Of a stretch of 19,362 nucleotides of DNA, positions 10,433 to 16,785 are shown one piece after another; the stretch's first letter is position 1; each line of letters starts with the position of its first letter. The notes beneath the pieces are model-generated. The model saw nothing but the letters and a program-made list of their open reading frames with translations, was not told the origin of the DNA and did not search any database. A program made the translations under genes and the position numbers. The stretch is from Chitinophagales bacterium. GTDB taxonomy: Bacteria; Bacteroidota; Bacteroidia; Chitinophagales; Chitinophagaceae. The stretch is from positions 1 through 19,362 of the forward strand of contig JAAFHG010000023.1 in assembly GCA_013297585.1 (NCBI GenBank), in the 5' to 3' direction.

Positions 10433-10599
10433 ATTGTCTCACCGCTCATTTAGAAGTCTACTAAAAAAGTGTGTCATTTTTATGTTACCAGCTGTAGATT
10501 ATCTATTGAGCGTCTGTTGCGTCGCACACTGGAGCGTTTAGTAATTACTTAGGCTTTTATTAACTGGTAGATAAAGCAACTTTAATCGTAAAAATACAC

Positions 10600-10767
10600 C
10601 GGCAGCAATAGAACACATCAAGGCTAAGGTAAAACAGCGCTCGGCAGCAACGGCACACCTTGCGGCAGACTCACCACATAGCAAGGCAATCATTGAACAG
10701 GCTACGGCAGTTTATTCACAAGCTACGGCAGCTGCTATACATACCACGGCAACAACAATACATCGAT
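10600..10767 (+). repeat. Degenerate 21-bp tandem repeat, eight units
   Basis: Units begin at 10600, 10621, 10642, 10663, 10684, 10705, 10726 and 10747, exactly 21 nt apart. Each opens with CGGCA or a near variant (AGGCT at 10621, AGGCA at 10684). GGC at unit positions 2-4 and ACA at positions 14-16 are present in all eight units, while the bases between vary freely. In the one open frame the repeat would be a heptad with invariant Ala and His/Gln. However, the invariant G at position 2 and A at position 14 fall on third codon positions, and there is no start codon, so constraint on the DNA or RNA is more likely than on a protein. Confidence 0.7.
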
Positions 10768-10777
10768 GAGCAATAGC

Positions 10778-10803
10778 TGCCGTAGTGTGTGACATACTTG
10801 CCG
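10778..10803 (-). repeat. Inverted copies of the 21-bp unit
   Basis: TGCCG occurs at 10778 and 10799, again 21 nt apart, as the reverse complement of the unit start. After the first one, five bases and TGT follow, exactly the mirrored ACA spacing of the direct units. The second copy keeps only TGCCG. AGCTGCCGTAG at 10775-10785 is the exact complement of CTACGGCAGCT at 10723-10733, so an RNA across the array could fold back on itself with a 41-nt loop. Confidence 0.55.
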
Positions 10804-10810
10804 TACACGT

Positions 10811-10850
10811 AAAACGGGCAATCGCACATTGCTGTTCAATTGCCCGTTTT
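10811..10850 (-). terminator. Terminator of the DUF5131 gene
   Basis: AAAACGGGCAAT (10811-10822) and ATTGCCCGTTTT (10839-10850) form a perfect 12-bp stem around a 16-nt loop, 26 nt beyond the stop of the - strand gene ending at 10877. On the - strand the stem finishes with GCCCGTTTT, matching an intrinsic terminator with a short T tract. Confidence 0.7.
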
Positions 10851-10876
10851 GTTAAAATTTATAAATCTTACTGCGA

Positions 10877-11593
10877 TTAAGCAAAGTCTTTAGCAGGCAT
10901 CGCATCGTAGGTTCTATTGCCTAATAATCTGCCAGCTTTTTTCTTATTTACCCCACCCCATTGTTTAAAAAAGAAAGCAGCGCCTTGTTCATCGCATTGT
11001 TGTTTTATATCCCAAACCCAAGATTCTTTCATCGGTCTAGCTTTTCTGCCACTTTCACCACCAACAATTACCCAATCAATATTGGTTAAGTTCAAGTTTG
11101 GTAAAGCACCAATTAACGGCTCGCAGGATAAGAATTTCACTTTAGCATCAGTTTCTCTTAAATAGTCAATTCTTTCAACCACTCTTGAATCTTCAACCGA
11201 AACGCCCATCCAAATATTGTTTGTCCAATTTAGCTTATGATGCAATTCGTATAAACGCTCTGCTCGTTTTGTTAGCACTTGGTAAGTATGCTGCGGTGTA
11301 TTATTCATTACAGTGAATACTTTCTCAATAAATTCAAATGGCACATCTTTATGAAAAAGGTCACTCATTGAGTTAACAAATACCACTTTAGGTTTCTTCC
11401 ACTCGTAAGGCGTGTTTAATGCGTCTTCATGCGTTCTTACAGCAAAGCCATCTTTATACTTTTCAATGCCCATTGCTTCTAATCTTCTCGTCATTACTTC
11501 TGCGTAGCAATACTTACAACCTGCTGAAATTTTATTGCAGCCAGTTGTAGGATTCCAAGTCATTTCTGTCCACTCTATTGATGATTGTGCCAT
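10877..11593 (-). CDS. DUF5131 family protein (phage Gp37/Gp68-like), radical-SAM-like
   Basis: This 238-aa protein belongs to the Gp37/Gp68 (DUF5131) family. The opening IEWTEMTWNPTTGC and the cysteine set Cys19, Cys26, Cys29 (in NKISAGCKYCYAE) are the family hallmark and resemble an iron-sulfur site of radical SAM type with non-standard spacing. VLTKRAERL (about 107-115), VSVEDSR, FLSCEPLIG and WVIVGGESG further match. The substrate is not known. Members occur in phages and mobile regions, often beside a 'three-Cys-motif partner' gene. Here the partner position is taken by a DUF2971 gene whose stop lies only 2 nt before this start, so the two are almost surely translated from one message. 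A strong hairpin follows the stop. Confidence 0.88.
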   Translation of the reverse strand: MAQSSIEWTEMTWNPTTGCNKISAGCKYCYAEVMTRRLEAMGIEKYKDGFAVRTHEDALNTPYEWKKPKVVFVNSMSDLFHKDVPFEFIEKVFTVMNNTPQHTYQVLTKRAERLYELHHKLNWTNNIWMGVSVEDSRVVERIDYLRETDAKVKFLSCEPLIGALPNLNLTNIDWVIVGGESGRKARPMKESWVWDIKQQCDEQGAAFFFKQWGGVNKKKAGRLLGNRTYDAMPAKDFA

Positions 11594-11595
11594 GG

Positions 11596-12483
11596 TTATT
11601 TGATTGGGTATTTATAAAGAATCCCATGCTGTTCTCCTATTTTAAATAGCTTTATATTCGGTAAATTCATTCTTGCTATTTTCAATAGTTTTTCTTCATT
11701 TACACTACTCATGGATCGCCCTATAGTTAAACTTAGTATACTTTCTCTTGGAATGGGTTGTTTTCTTCTTACGTCAATATCTTCCAGTTGAAAGCGAAAT
11801 ACTTTTGCCAATCTAAATTCTTTTTCATCTTTTAAAGTTTGGGTTAAAGAGAAAAAAATTTCATGATAGTTTTTAGTTCGCTCCTCTAAGTTATCTCTAT
11901 TATTGTTTTTTAAAACAGGGGCTTCTTTCTCATAATATTTGATATAATCCATTACAACACCACTGTTATTATCTAAAAAATATTTGTTCAAAATTTCTAA
12001 GTCATATTCAATACAAAATCCTTCTCCATTGTCAGCAAATCTTTTCCAATGAAATGGCTCAGTAAGAGTTTTTTCATCAGTAGTAAAGCAACAAATCCCT
12101 GATTTGCTAAAAAAATCATTTTTAATTAATTGTTGTCTTTCTTTTATTCCACTTTCAGACCTTGCTTCATTGGATAAAATATCAATTAATAAATCAAATT
12201 CTATTGGCGTATCAATATAGAGTACCTTCCCGTATTGCATCAATTTACTAATTTGCTGATTTCTAGCTTTCAAGTATTCAATACCTTCTTTTGGTAAATT
12301 AAACTCTTCCATCAATTTCTCAGATAGAAATGCTCTATAATCTTCGTCAGAACCAATATCAATCTTAAATTCAAACTCACTTGCATCTTCCCAATTCTTC
12401 GCACTAAACAAGTAAATGAAAGATTCACTTATCGCCTCAATATTTTCATCATTAAACTTATAGAACCTAAAAAGTGAACTCAT
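11596..12483 (-). CDS. DUF2971 family protein
   Basis: This 295-aa protein of unknown function resembles DUF2971. The N-terminal LFRFYKFNDENIEAI with a following SAKNWEDASEFE corresponds to the family's start, and ICCFTTDEKTLTEPFHWKRFADNGEGFCIEYD (130-161) to its central signature. There are no signal peptide or membrane segments. DNA and codon use look more AT-rich than in the radical SAM gene upstream (Lys/Asn/Ile-rich, many TTT/AAA codons), which suggests recent acquisition together with the DUF5131 gene. That base-composition point is by eye only. No enzymatic function should be assumed. Confidence 0.75.
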   Translation of the reverse strand: MSSLFRFYKFNDENIEAISESFIYLFSAKNWEDASEFEFKIDIGSDEDYRAFLSEKLMEEFNLPKEGIEYLKARNQQISKLMQYGKVLYIDTPIEFDLLIDILSNEARSESGIKERQQLIKNDFFSKSGICCFTTDEKTLTEPFHWKRFADNGEGFCIEYDLEILNKYFLDNNSGVVMDYIKYYEKEAPVLKNNNRDNLEERTKNYHEIFFSLTQTLKDEKEFRLAKVFRFQLEDIDVRRKQPIPRESILSLTIGRSMSSVNEEKLLKIARMNLPNIKLFKIGEQHGILYKYPIK

Positions 12484-12651
12484 AAGTAATAGTTTTTGTT
12501 TGCATTGTGGTCACTAAAAATAAGAGGCAATTTAATTATAGAGGAATTACAATTCTATTTTGTGAGTAGTAATTATGAACTTTTGTCAATCTTAAAAAAC
12601 GATGACTTGTTGAATCTTAATAAATTGGAAATAAATTCGGCCCATCATCCC

Positions 12652-13758
12652 TCAAAACAACCTTCCCTGCTCACCAGGTCTTCTAAATTGTGTGGTATCA
12701 AGCCCCCAACGTTCTGCGTTTAAGTTGTAAAGTTTGTTGTATTTAATAAACTGCTGCCGCACTAATTCTGCTATTGGGCCTTCACCACGCATACGTTTGC
12801 CATAGCGGCTATCGTTTACTTGCCCACCATGGCCACTTTCTATTAAGTGCCATACTTTATCTGCCCTATCAGGGAAATTCTTGTACAACCAATCATAAAA
12901 CATCAATTTTATAGCACCATTCAACCGTATAAATGTGTACGCACTAAACGTGGCGCCGTTCTCGCTTGCTGCTTGCATAATGCGTTGCATCTCGTGTTCG
13001 TTTAAGCCAGGTATCATTGGCCCAAGCATTACGCCCATACGCACACCCATATCGCTCAGTTCTTTTATCAGCTTTAAGCGTTGTGTGGCTGTAGTCGTTC
13101 GTGGTTCCATCACACGGCGCAAATCTTCGTTAAAGCTTGTTATACTTACTAGTATGCTTATGAGGTTTTTATTTGCCATCTTTTGCAGTAAATCTTTATC
13201 TCGCAACATGCCAGCATTTTTAGTAATCATACCTACAGGCTGGTTAAATTCATTACACACTTCTAGTAATTGCCTTGTAATTTTAAACTTTTGTTCAGCA
13301 GGTTGGTAGCAATCTGTATTGCCGCTTAGGCTTATGGGCAAGCATTCCCACTTTGGGTGCATCAAAAATTTGCGCAGCAGTTCGGGGGCATTTTTCTTTA
13401 CAATTATCTTACGCTCAAAATCTAGCCCAGCACTGTAACCCCAATATTCATGCGCATTGCGGGCATAGCAATAAATGCAGCCATGCTCACAACCTTGGTA
13501 AGGGTTCATGCTGTAAAACATACCTACATCAGGGCTATCTACTTTATTTACAATACTTTTTGCATGGTCTTCTAAATACACCGTGGCTTCGTTGGTTTCT
13601 GTCCAGTCGTCTATGGCTTCTATATGTGCTTTTATGGTTTGATTCGCCAAAAAACGATTCTTCGTATTGATTTGCGCACCTCTACCTTTTAGGTACGCGG
13701 CATTACCTCCAACCGAAGGTTTTGGTTTAGCATTGGGATTATCATTGATGTTCTTCAT
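12652..13758 (-). CDS. PA0069-family radical SAM protein
   Basis: This 368-aa radical SAM protein is of the PA0069/Rv2578c type, distantly related to spore photoproduct lyase. The cluster-binding motif is CEHGCIYCYAR with Cys90, Cys94 and Cys97 (CX3CX2C). Before it lies the conserved MNPYQG; after it come SLSGNTDCYQPAE and TKNAGMLRD, then SITSFNEDLRRVMEPRT and GVMLGPMIPGLNE, all typical of this subfamily. The C-terminus RYGKRMRGEGPIAELVRQ is also characteristic. The reaction is not established; similarity to spore photoproduct lyase suggests nucleic acid repair, and the umuDC-like pair nearby is in line with that (inference). Its stop is followed by a 168-nt gap in which I see no clear gene, terminator or promoter, before the DUF2971 gene on the same strand. 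Confidence 0.9.
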   Translation of the reverse strand: MKNINDNPNAKPKPSVGGNAAYLKGRGAQINTKNRFLANQTIKAHIEAIDDWTETNEATVYLEDHAKSIVNKVDSPDVGMFYSMNPYQGCEHGCIYCYARNAHEYWGYSAGLDFERKIIVKKNAPELLRKFLMHPKWECLPISLSGNTDCYQPAEQKFKITRQLLEVCNEFNQPVGMITKNAGMLRDKDLLQKMANKNLISILVSITSFNEDLRRVMEPRTTTATQRLKLIKELSDMGVRMGVMLGPMIPGLNEHEMQRIMQAASENGATFSAYTFIRLNGAIKLMFYDWLYKNFPDRADKVWHLIESGHGGQVNDSRYGKRMRGEGPIAELVRQQFIKYNKLYNLNAERWGLDTTQFRRPGEQGRLF

Positions 13759-13815
13759 CTATTTAGTTAATGTTACGAGTGCCACAATTTTCTACCAATC
13801 CAAATAATCTGAAAC

Positions 13816-13831
13816 CCCGATAGCTATCGGG
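13816..13831. repeat. Second CCGATAGCTATCGG palindrome, inside a longer hairpin
   Basis: CCCGATAGCTATCGGG is a perfect 16-nt palindrome. It is nested in further complementarity: TCTGAA at 13808-13813 pairs with TTCAGA at 13838-13843, with CC/GG adding pairs across a bulge. The whole 13808-13843 segment can form a long hairpin in the 80-nt gap between the 2H phosphoesterase and radical SAM genes. It may serve as a weak terminator or attenuator there. Confidence 0.6.
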
Positions 13832-13838
13832 TCAAGGT

Positions 13839-14483
13839 TCAGACAAATAAAGATGCCTGCATTACCTTCTCTTTTTCTTTACCCAATAATGGAAAATTAG
13901 CCGCTACCGCATAGCTTTTATTACCTACTTTACGTTTTAGCAGTATGGCATTGGTAGCCATAAAACTTGCCGAAAAAGGCGTGTTGCTGTATTCAAGCCA
14001 GCTTTTTTCGTACTGCCAAGGCTGCAATCTTCTAGCAATGGTAATGTGTGGCTCGGTGATAAAATGTGGTTTATGTTCTTGGTCAAATTTTAGTAAAGGT
14101 TGTATTGGTCGTAGCTCTTTTACCAAGCGCACTATTGGCTTCTTCGTTTTTACATTAATAAAAATGGTGTGCGATGGAAAACTGCCAAAGCCTTCTAAGT
14201 CTATTTTGCAAGGCGCACTAGTTGCCATCACTTGCTCAAACTTTTGGATGATTCTCGCCTCATGCATTTCAAACTGCATAAACTTTACTAGCGTAAGGTG
14301 CGGCTTTAAAAATGCTGCCATTGGGCAGTCGTAATTATCTGCAAATGCCCGTTTAAGATCCAATATTTTATTATACAAATCCTCGTGTGGTTGCAGTATC
14401 AACAAGTATTCACTCACAGCAAGTTGTTTACTGCTAAATAGCGGTTGCGTATTGTAAGTATTACTTAAAAGTGGATGTGACAT
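13839..14483 (-). CDS. 2H phosphoesterase, 2'-5' RNA ligase / cyclic phosphodiesterase-like
   Basis: This 214-aa protein has the two HxTx motifs of the 2H phosphoesterase superfamily: His62-Leu-Thr64 in KPHLTLVKF and His146-Ile-Thr148 in EPHITIARR. The spacing of about 84 residues and the length are normal for LigT-like proteins. Such enzymes act on 2',3'-cyclic or 2'-5' phosphodiester bonds in RNA or small nucleotides; the actual substrate is unknown here. It lies 21 nt after the 118-aa gene and 80 nt before the radical SAM gene on the same strand, probably in one transcription unit. The end of the gene overlaps the 3' arm of the hairpin around 13808-13843. Confidence 0.85.
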   Translation of the reverse strand: MSHPLLSNTYNTQPLFSSKQLAVSEYLLILQPHEDLYNKILDLKRAFADNYDCPMAAFLKPHLTLVKFMQFEMHEARIIQKFEQVMATSAPCKIDLEGFGSFPSHTIFINVKTKKPIVRLVKELRPIQPLLKFDQEHKPHFITEPHITIARRLQPWQYEKSWLEYSNTPFSASFMATNAILLKRKVGNKSYAVAANFPLLGKEKEKVMQASLFV

Positions 14484-14504
14484 AGTAGTAATATAGCTAT
14501 TGTG

Positions 14505-14861
14505 TTATAGAAATATTCGGTTAATCAGTTGTTCGCTTTCGCCAGCCTTGGTACGGTACAGGCACAAGGCTTGCAGCTTATTTTCTAGCTCTTCAAAAGC
14601 CACATTACGCAGCATTTGTGCCGATGGAATGTTGAGAGCAGTTTGCCATTCGGCTAATGTGCTGCACAATAAGCCATGCGTTTTTAGAAGGCTGCCGTCG
14701 CTTAATAAACACATATTGTGCAAGTATCTAAATAGTGTAGCTTCTGCTTGTTCTGCTGCGCAAAAACCTGCCAATGCTAGTTTGGTGTTTTGATTATTAC
14801 ACTCTGCTACTATTCTGTACTCAATTTGTTGAGGTTTTGTTGATACTAGTGCTGAATTCAT
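14505..14861 (-). CDS. Unrecognised 118-aa protein
   Basis: I do not recognise this protein. It is soluble-looking, with no signal or membrane segment. It has five cysteines (21, 34, 51, 66, 100) and a Leu/Ala-rich helical middle (about 35-100) with FRYLHNM and EELENKLQAL. It is preferred over a + strand frame across the same bases for three reasons. It starts 20 nt after a promoter-like box. It fills the space exactly between the divergent promoter region and the 2H phosphoesterase gene. It is on the strand of that gene with a 21-nt gap. Its place opposite the umuD-like gene suggests shared control. Confidence 0.6.
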   Translation of the reverse strand: MNSALVSTKPQQIEYRIVAECNNQNTKLALAGFCAAEQAEATLFRYLHNMCLLSDGSLLKTHGLLCSTLAEWQTALNIPSAQMLRNVAFEELENKLQALCLYRTKAGESEQLINRIFL

Positions 14862-14872
14862 AAAAACTAAAT

Positions 14873-14902
14873 TTTGTGGTATAAAAATACTAACTATTTT
14901 AG
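14873..14902 (+). promoter_or_regulatory. Promoter-like boxes for the umuD-like gene
   Basis: TTTG (14873-14876) is followed after 18 nt by TATTTTAG (14895-14902), a 7 of 8 match to TAnnTTTG, 18 nt before the ATG at 14921. The two divergent -7 boxes form an imperfect dyad (TAAAAATA, five bases, TATTTTAG), so one regulator bound in the centre could control both sides. Confidence 0.4.
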
Positions 14903-14911
14903 CATTTCAAA
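14882..14911 (-). promoter_or_regulatory. Promoter-like boxes for the 118-aa gene cluster
   Basis: On the - strand TTTG (14908-14911) is followed after 18 nt by TATTTTTA (14882-14889), a 7 of 8 match to the TAnnTTTG element of Bacteroidota, ending 20 nt before the ATG of the 118-aa gene. It overlaps the + strand promoter in mirror image. Confidence 0.4.
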
Positions 14912-14920
14912 ATAAATTTT

Positions 14921-15415
14921 ATGGATCATGAAATATTTAACAACGCAAGCTATAAAGGCACTAAGCAATTTACCCAGCAAGATGTGCAAACAGCTAACGC
15001 CACAGGCTTTGGCGCTGCTGCCGATGATTATGCCGAACGTGGTATTGACCTAAACGAGCAGTTGATTATGAACAAGCCTGCCACTTTCTTTTTTAGAATG
15101 AATAGCGATGCGATGCTAGGTGCAGGTATTAATGCAGGCGATATACTAATTGTAGATAGAAGTATTAAAACCACGACTAATAAAATTATTGTGGCTGCCA
15201 TAGATGGTGATTTGATGGTAAGGCGTTACTTACAATCGTTTAACAGAGCCACATTAACCCCAGAAAACAAGAAGTATAAAGAGGTAGAGATTAATGAGTT
15301 TACCGCCTTTCAAAGCTGGGGTGTTGTTACCTGTGTTATACATATTTTGGATGCAGCATTAATGGCATTTAACAAAAATGCCACGCAACAAAGCGCTATC
15401 AAGCGCAAAAAATAG
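14921..15415 (+). CDS. umuD: UmuD-like protein with apparent loss of both catalytic residues
   Basis: This 164-aa protein is a homologue of UmuD, the LexA-type (S24) accessory subunit of DNA polymerase V. The segment from ATGFGAAADDYAERGIDLN through ATFFFRMNSDAMLGAGINAG to DILIVDRS aligns without gaps to E. coli UmuD from its cleavage site to beyond the active site. In that alignment the Cys24-Gly25 cleavage bond corresponds to Thr28-Gly29. The nucleophile Ser60 (GDSM) falls on Ala64 (SDAM; codon GCG at 15110-15112). The general base Lys97 (TVKKL) falls on Arg101 (MVRRY). Self-cleavage to UmuD' is therefore not expected, although the frame is intact and the fold seems preserved. A lysine-rich C-terminal tail of about 20 residues is added. 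The umuC-like gene follows after 89 nt. Confidence 0.85.
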   Translation: MDHEIFNNASYKGTKQFTQQDVQTANATGFGAAADDYAERGIDLNEQLIMNKPATFFFRMNSDAMLGAGINAGDILIVDRSIKTTTNKIIVAAIDGDLMVRRYLQSFNRATLTPENKKYKEVEINEFTAFQSWGVVTCVIHILDAALMAFNKNATQQSAIKRKK

Positions 15416-15438
15416 CACTGTATAAGGCATATCTATGA

Positions 15439-15458
15439 AATTAATAAGCGTATTAATT
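15439..15458. repeat. AT-only inverted repeat in the umuD-umuC gap
   Basis: AATTAATA and TATTAATT form a perfect 8-bp dyad around AGCG. It could be an operator-like dyad or a weak hairpin; there is no T tract after it, so a terminator is unlikely. Confidence 0.4.
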
Positions 15459-15477
15459 AGTTCAACTTGTTAAAAAT

Positions 15478-15498
15478 TCCCCTTTAGGGGTTAGGGGG
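15478..15498 (+). repeat. CCCCTTTAGGGG element directly before umuC
   Basis: CCCC-TTTA-GGGG (15479-15490) is a small GC hairpin followed by TTAGGGGG, ending 6 nt before the umuC ATG. Very similar C-rich/G-rich strings recur in intergenic regions of many Bacteroidota genomes (from memory). Here it occupies the ribosome-binding position, so AGGGGG might act as the binding site while the hairpin could hide it. Confidence 0.45.
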
Positions 15499-15504
15499 CA
15501 CACC

Positions 15505-16785
15505 ATGAAAGCCATTATTGATTGTAACAGTTTTTACTGTTCTTGTGAAAGATTATTTCGGCCCGACTTAGAAGAAAAAGCCGTAGTAGTACTTAGTAAC
15601 AACGATGGCTGTATTATTTCGCGTAGCGATGAGGCAAAGGCTTTTGGCGTAGAAATGGCAGGACCTTATTTTAAAGCCAAGCCTTTAATAGAAGCACATG
15701 GTGTAGCTACTTTTTCATCTAATTACAATTTGTATGGCAACCTGAGCTGGCGAGTGATGGAAACCTTGCGCATGCTAATAGGCGCAGCCAATGTAGAAGT
15801 GTACAGTGTAGATGAAGCCTTCCTAAGCTTAGATAAAGTACCGAAGCAACAACTACACGAAACGGTTCGTACTATTAAAGACACTGTAGAAATGTGGACC
15901 GGTATAAAAGTATCTATTGGTGTAGCACCTACTAAAGTGTTAAGTAAGGTAGCCAACAGATTAGCCAAGAAAAATAAACAAGCTACTAACTGCATTTTAA
16001 TACTAGACACACCAAGAAAAATAGAGCAAGCATTGCAACGCACAGAAGTAGAAGATATATGGGGTGTTGGTCGTCAGTATGCACAAAAGCTAAGGCATAT
16101 GCAAATAGAAACTGCGTGGCAATTGAGTCTTAAAAATATAGAGTGGGCACACAAACATTTAGGTGGTGTGGTAGGTGTAAGATTATTACGTGAACTTAAG
16201 GGTTTTGAAAGCATTGTGATGGAAGAAGAATTGGTAAATAAAAAAATGATTGCTACGACTAGAATGTTTGGTAATCCTGTAAAAGATATTGCTAGCATTA
16301 AAGAAGCCGTAGCTACTTACACATCTAGAGCCGCTGAAAAATTACGTAGACAACATAGTGCAGCCAATATTATTAGTGTGTTTGTAGTACCTAAAGAACC
16401 ATCTACTACAGGGCGGTTTAGACATGGACCAAGCATTAGTGCTTACACTACTTTAGCTAATGCCACTTCTATTACTAACCAATTAATAAAGCCAGCAGTA
16501 CAATTGGTAGATGGTTTATTTGAAGAAGGTAGATTGTATAAAAAAGCAGGCGTAACGCTTAGTGGTATTGTACCTGATAGCTCTATTCAAGGTAACTTAT
16601 TTGTACCTGAAGCTACCAATAAAAGTCGTATGCTAATGGATATGATGGATAACATGAACTTTGCTATGCGTGATGATATTATCAAGTTTGCCGCTAGTGG
16701 CACTACACGCAATTGGAAAATGCAGAAGAACTTTCACAGCCCAAGATATACCACACGCTGGGATGAGTTATATGAGATACAGTAA
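15505..16785 (+). CDS. umuC: UmuC-like Y-family DNA polymerase
   Basis: This is an error-prone translesion polymerase, the catalytic subunit partnering UmuD-type proteins. Catalytic carboxylates are present: Asp6 in AIIDCNSFY, and Asp103-Glu104 in YSVDEAF. SNNDGCIISRSDEAKA (31-46) and SIGVAPTKVLSKVANRLAKK (137-156) are strong UmuC signatures. The helix-hairpin region IWGVGRQYAQKL (185-196) follows, then the little-finger domain, and the C-terminal DUF4113-like segment ends in TTRWDELYEIQ. QGNLF at 362-366 matches the QxxLF beta-clamp motif in the same place as QLNLF of E. coli UmuC. Length (426 aa) is full. All polymerase residues look intact, in contrast to the UmuD-like neighbour. The gene ends in a hairpin shared with the convergent ATPase gene. 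Confidence 0.95.
   Translation: MKAIIDCNSFYCSCERLFRPDLEEKAVVVLSNNDGCIISRSDEAKAFGVEMAGPYFKAKPLIEAHGVATFSSNYNLYGNLSWRVMETLRMLIGAANVEVYSVDEAFLSLDKVPKQQLHETVRTIKDTVEMWTGIKVSIGVAPTKVLSKVANRLAKKNKQATNCILILDTPRKIEQALQRTEVEDIWGVGRQYAQKLRHMQIETAWQLSLKNIEWAHKHLGGVVGVRLLRELKGFESIVMEEELVNKKMIATTRMFGNPVKDIASIKEAVATYTSRAAEKLRRQHSAANIISVFVVPKEPSTTGRFRHGPSISAYTTLANATSITNQLIKPAVQLVDGLFEEGRLYKKAGVTLSGIVPDSSIQGNLFVPEATNKSRMLMDMMDNMNFAMRDDIIKFAASGTTRNWKMQKNFHSPRYTTRWDELYEIQ

Larger units (their letters stand above)
10418..10876. other. 459-nt gene-free region holding a 21-bp repeat array and a terminator
   Basis: No convincing coding region is present. The part next to glyQS (10418-10599) shows only the candidate -7 box. 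From 10600 to 10803 there is a degenerate 21-bp tandem repeat with inverted copies, described separately. From 10811 to 10850 there is a strong hairpin, the likely terminator of the DUF5131 gene. One frame of the array on the + strand is open from 10575 to 10769 but contains no ATG, GTG or TTG start. Confidence 0.8.

Noticed and set aside
10600..10803. CRISPR array
   Set aside because: The period is 21 nt with short conserved cores and no constant repeat of 24-40 nt separated by unique spacers; no cas gene is present.
11596..12483. Three-Cys-motif partner (TcmP) identity for the gene beside DUF5131
   Set aside because: The sequence lacks the TcmP-type opening and instead follows the DUF2971 pattern.
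12496..12723. + strand open frame of 75 codons upstream of the DUF2971 gene
   Set aside because: It runs into the antisense of the radical SAM gene, has no recognisable motif and no good ribosome-binding site.
14500..14793. + strand open frame of 97 codons over the 118-aa gene
   Set aside because: It is antisense to a frame that fits the operon, promoter and spacing better, and it has a cysteine/serine-rich random look.
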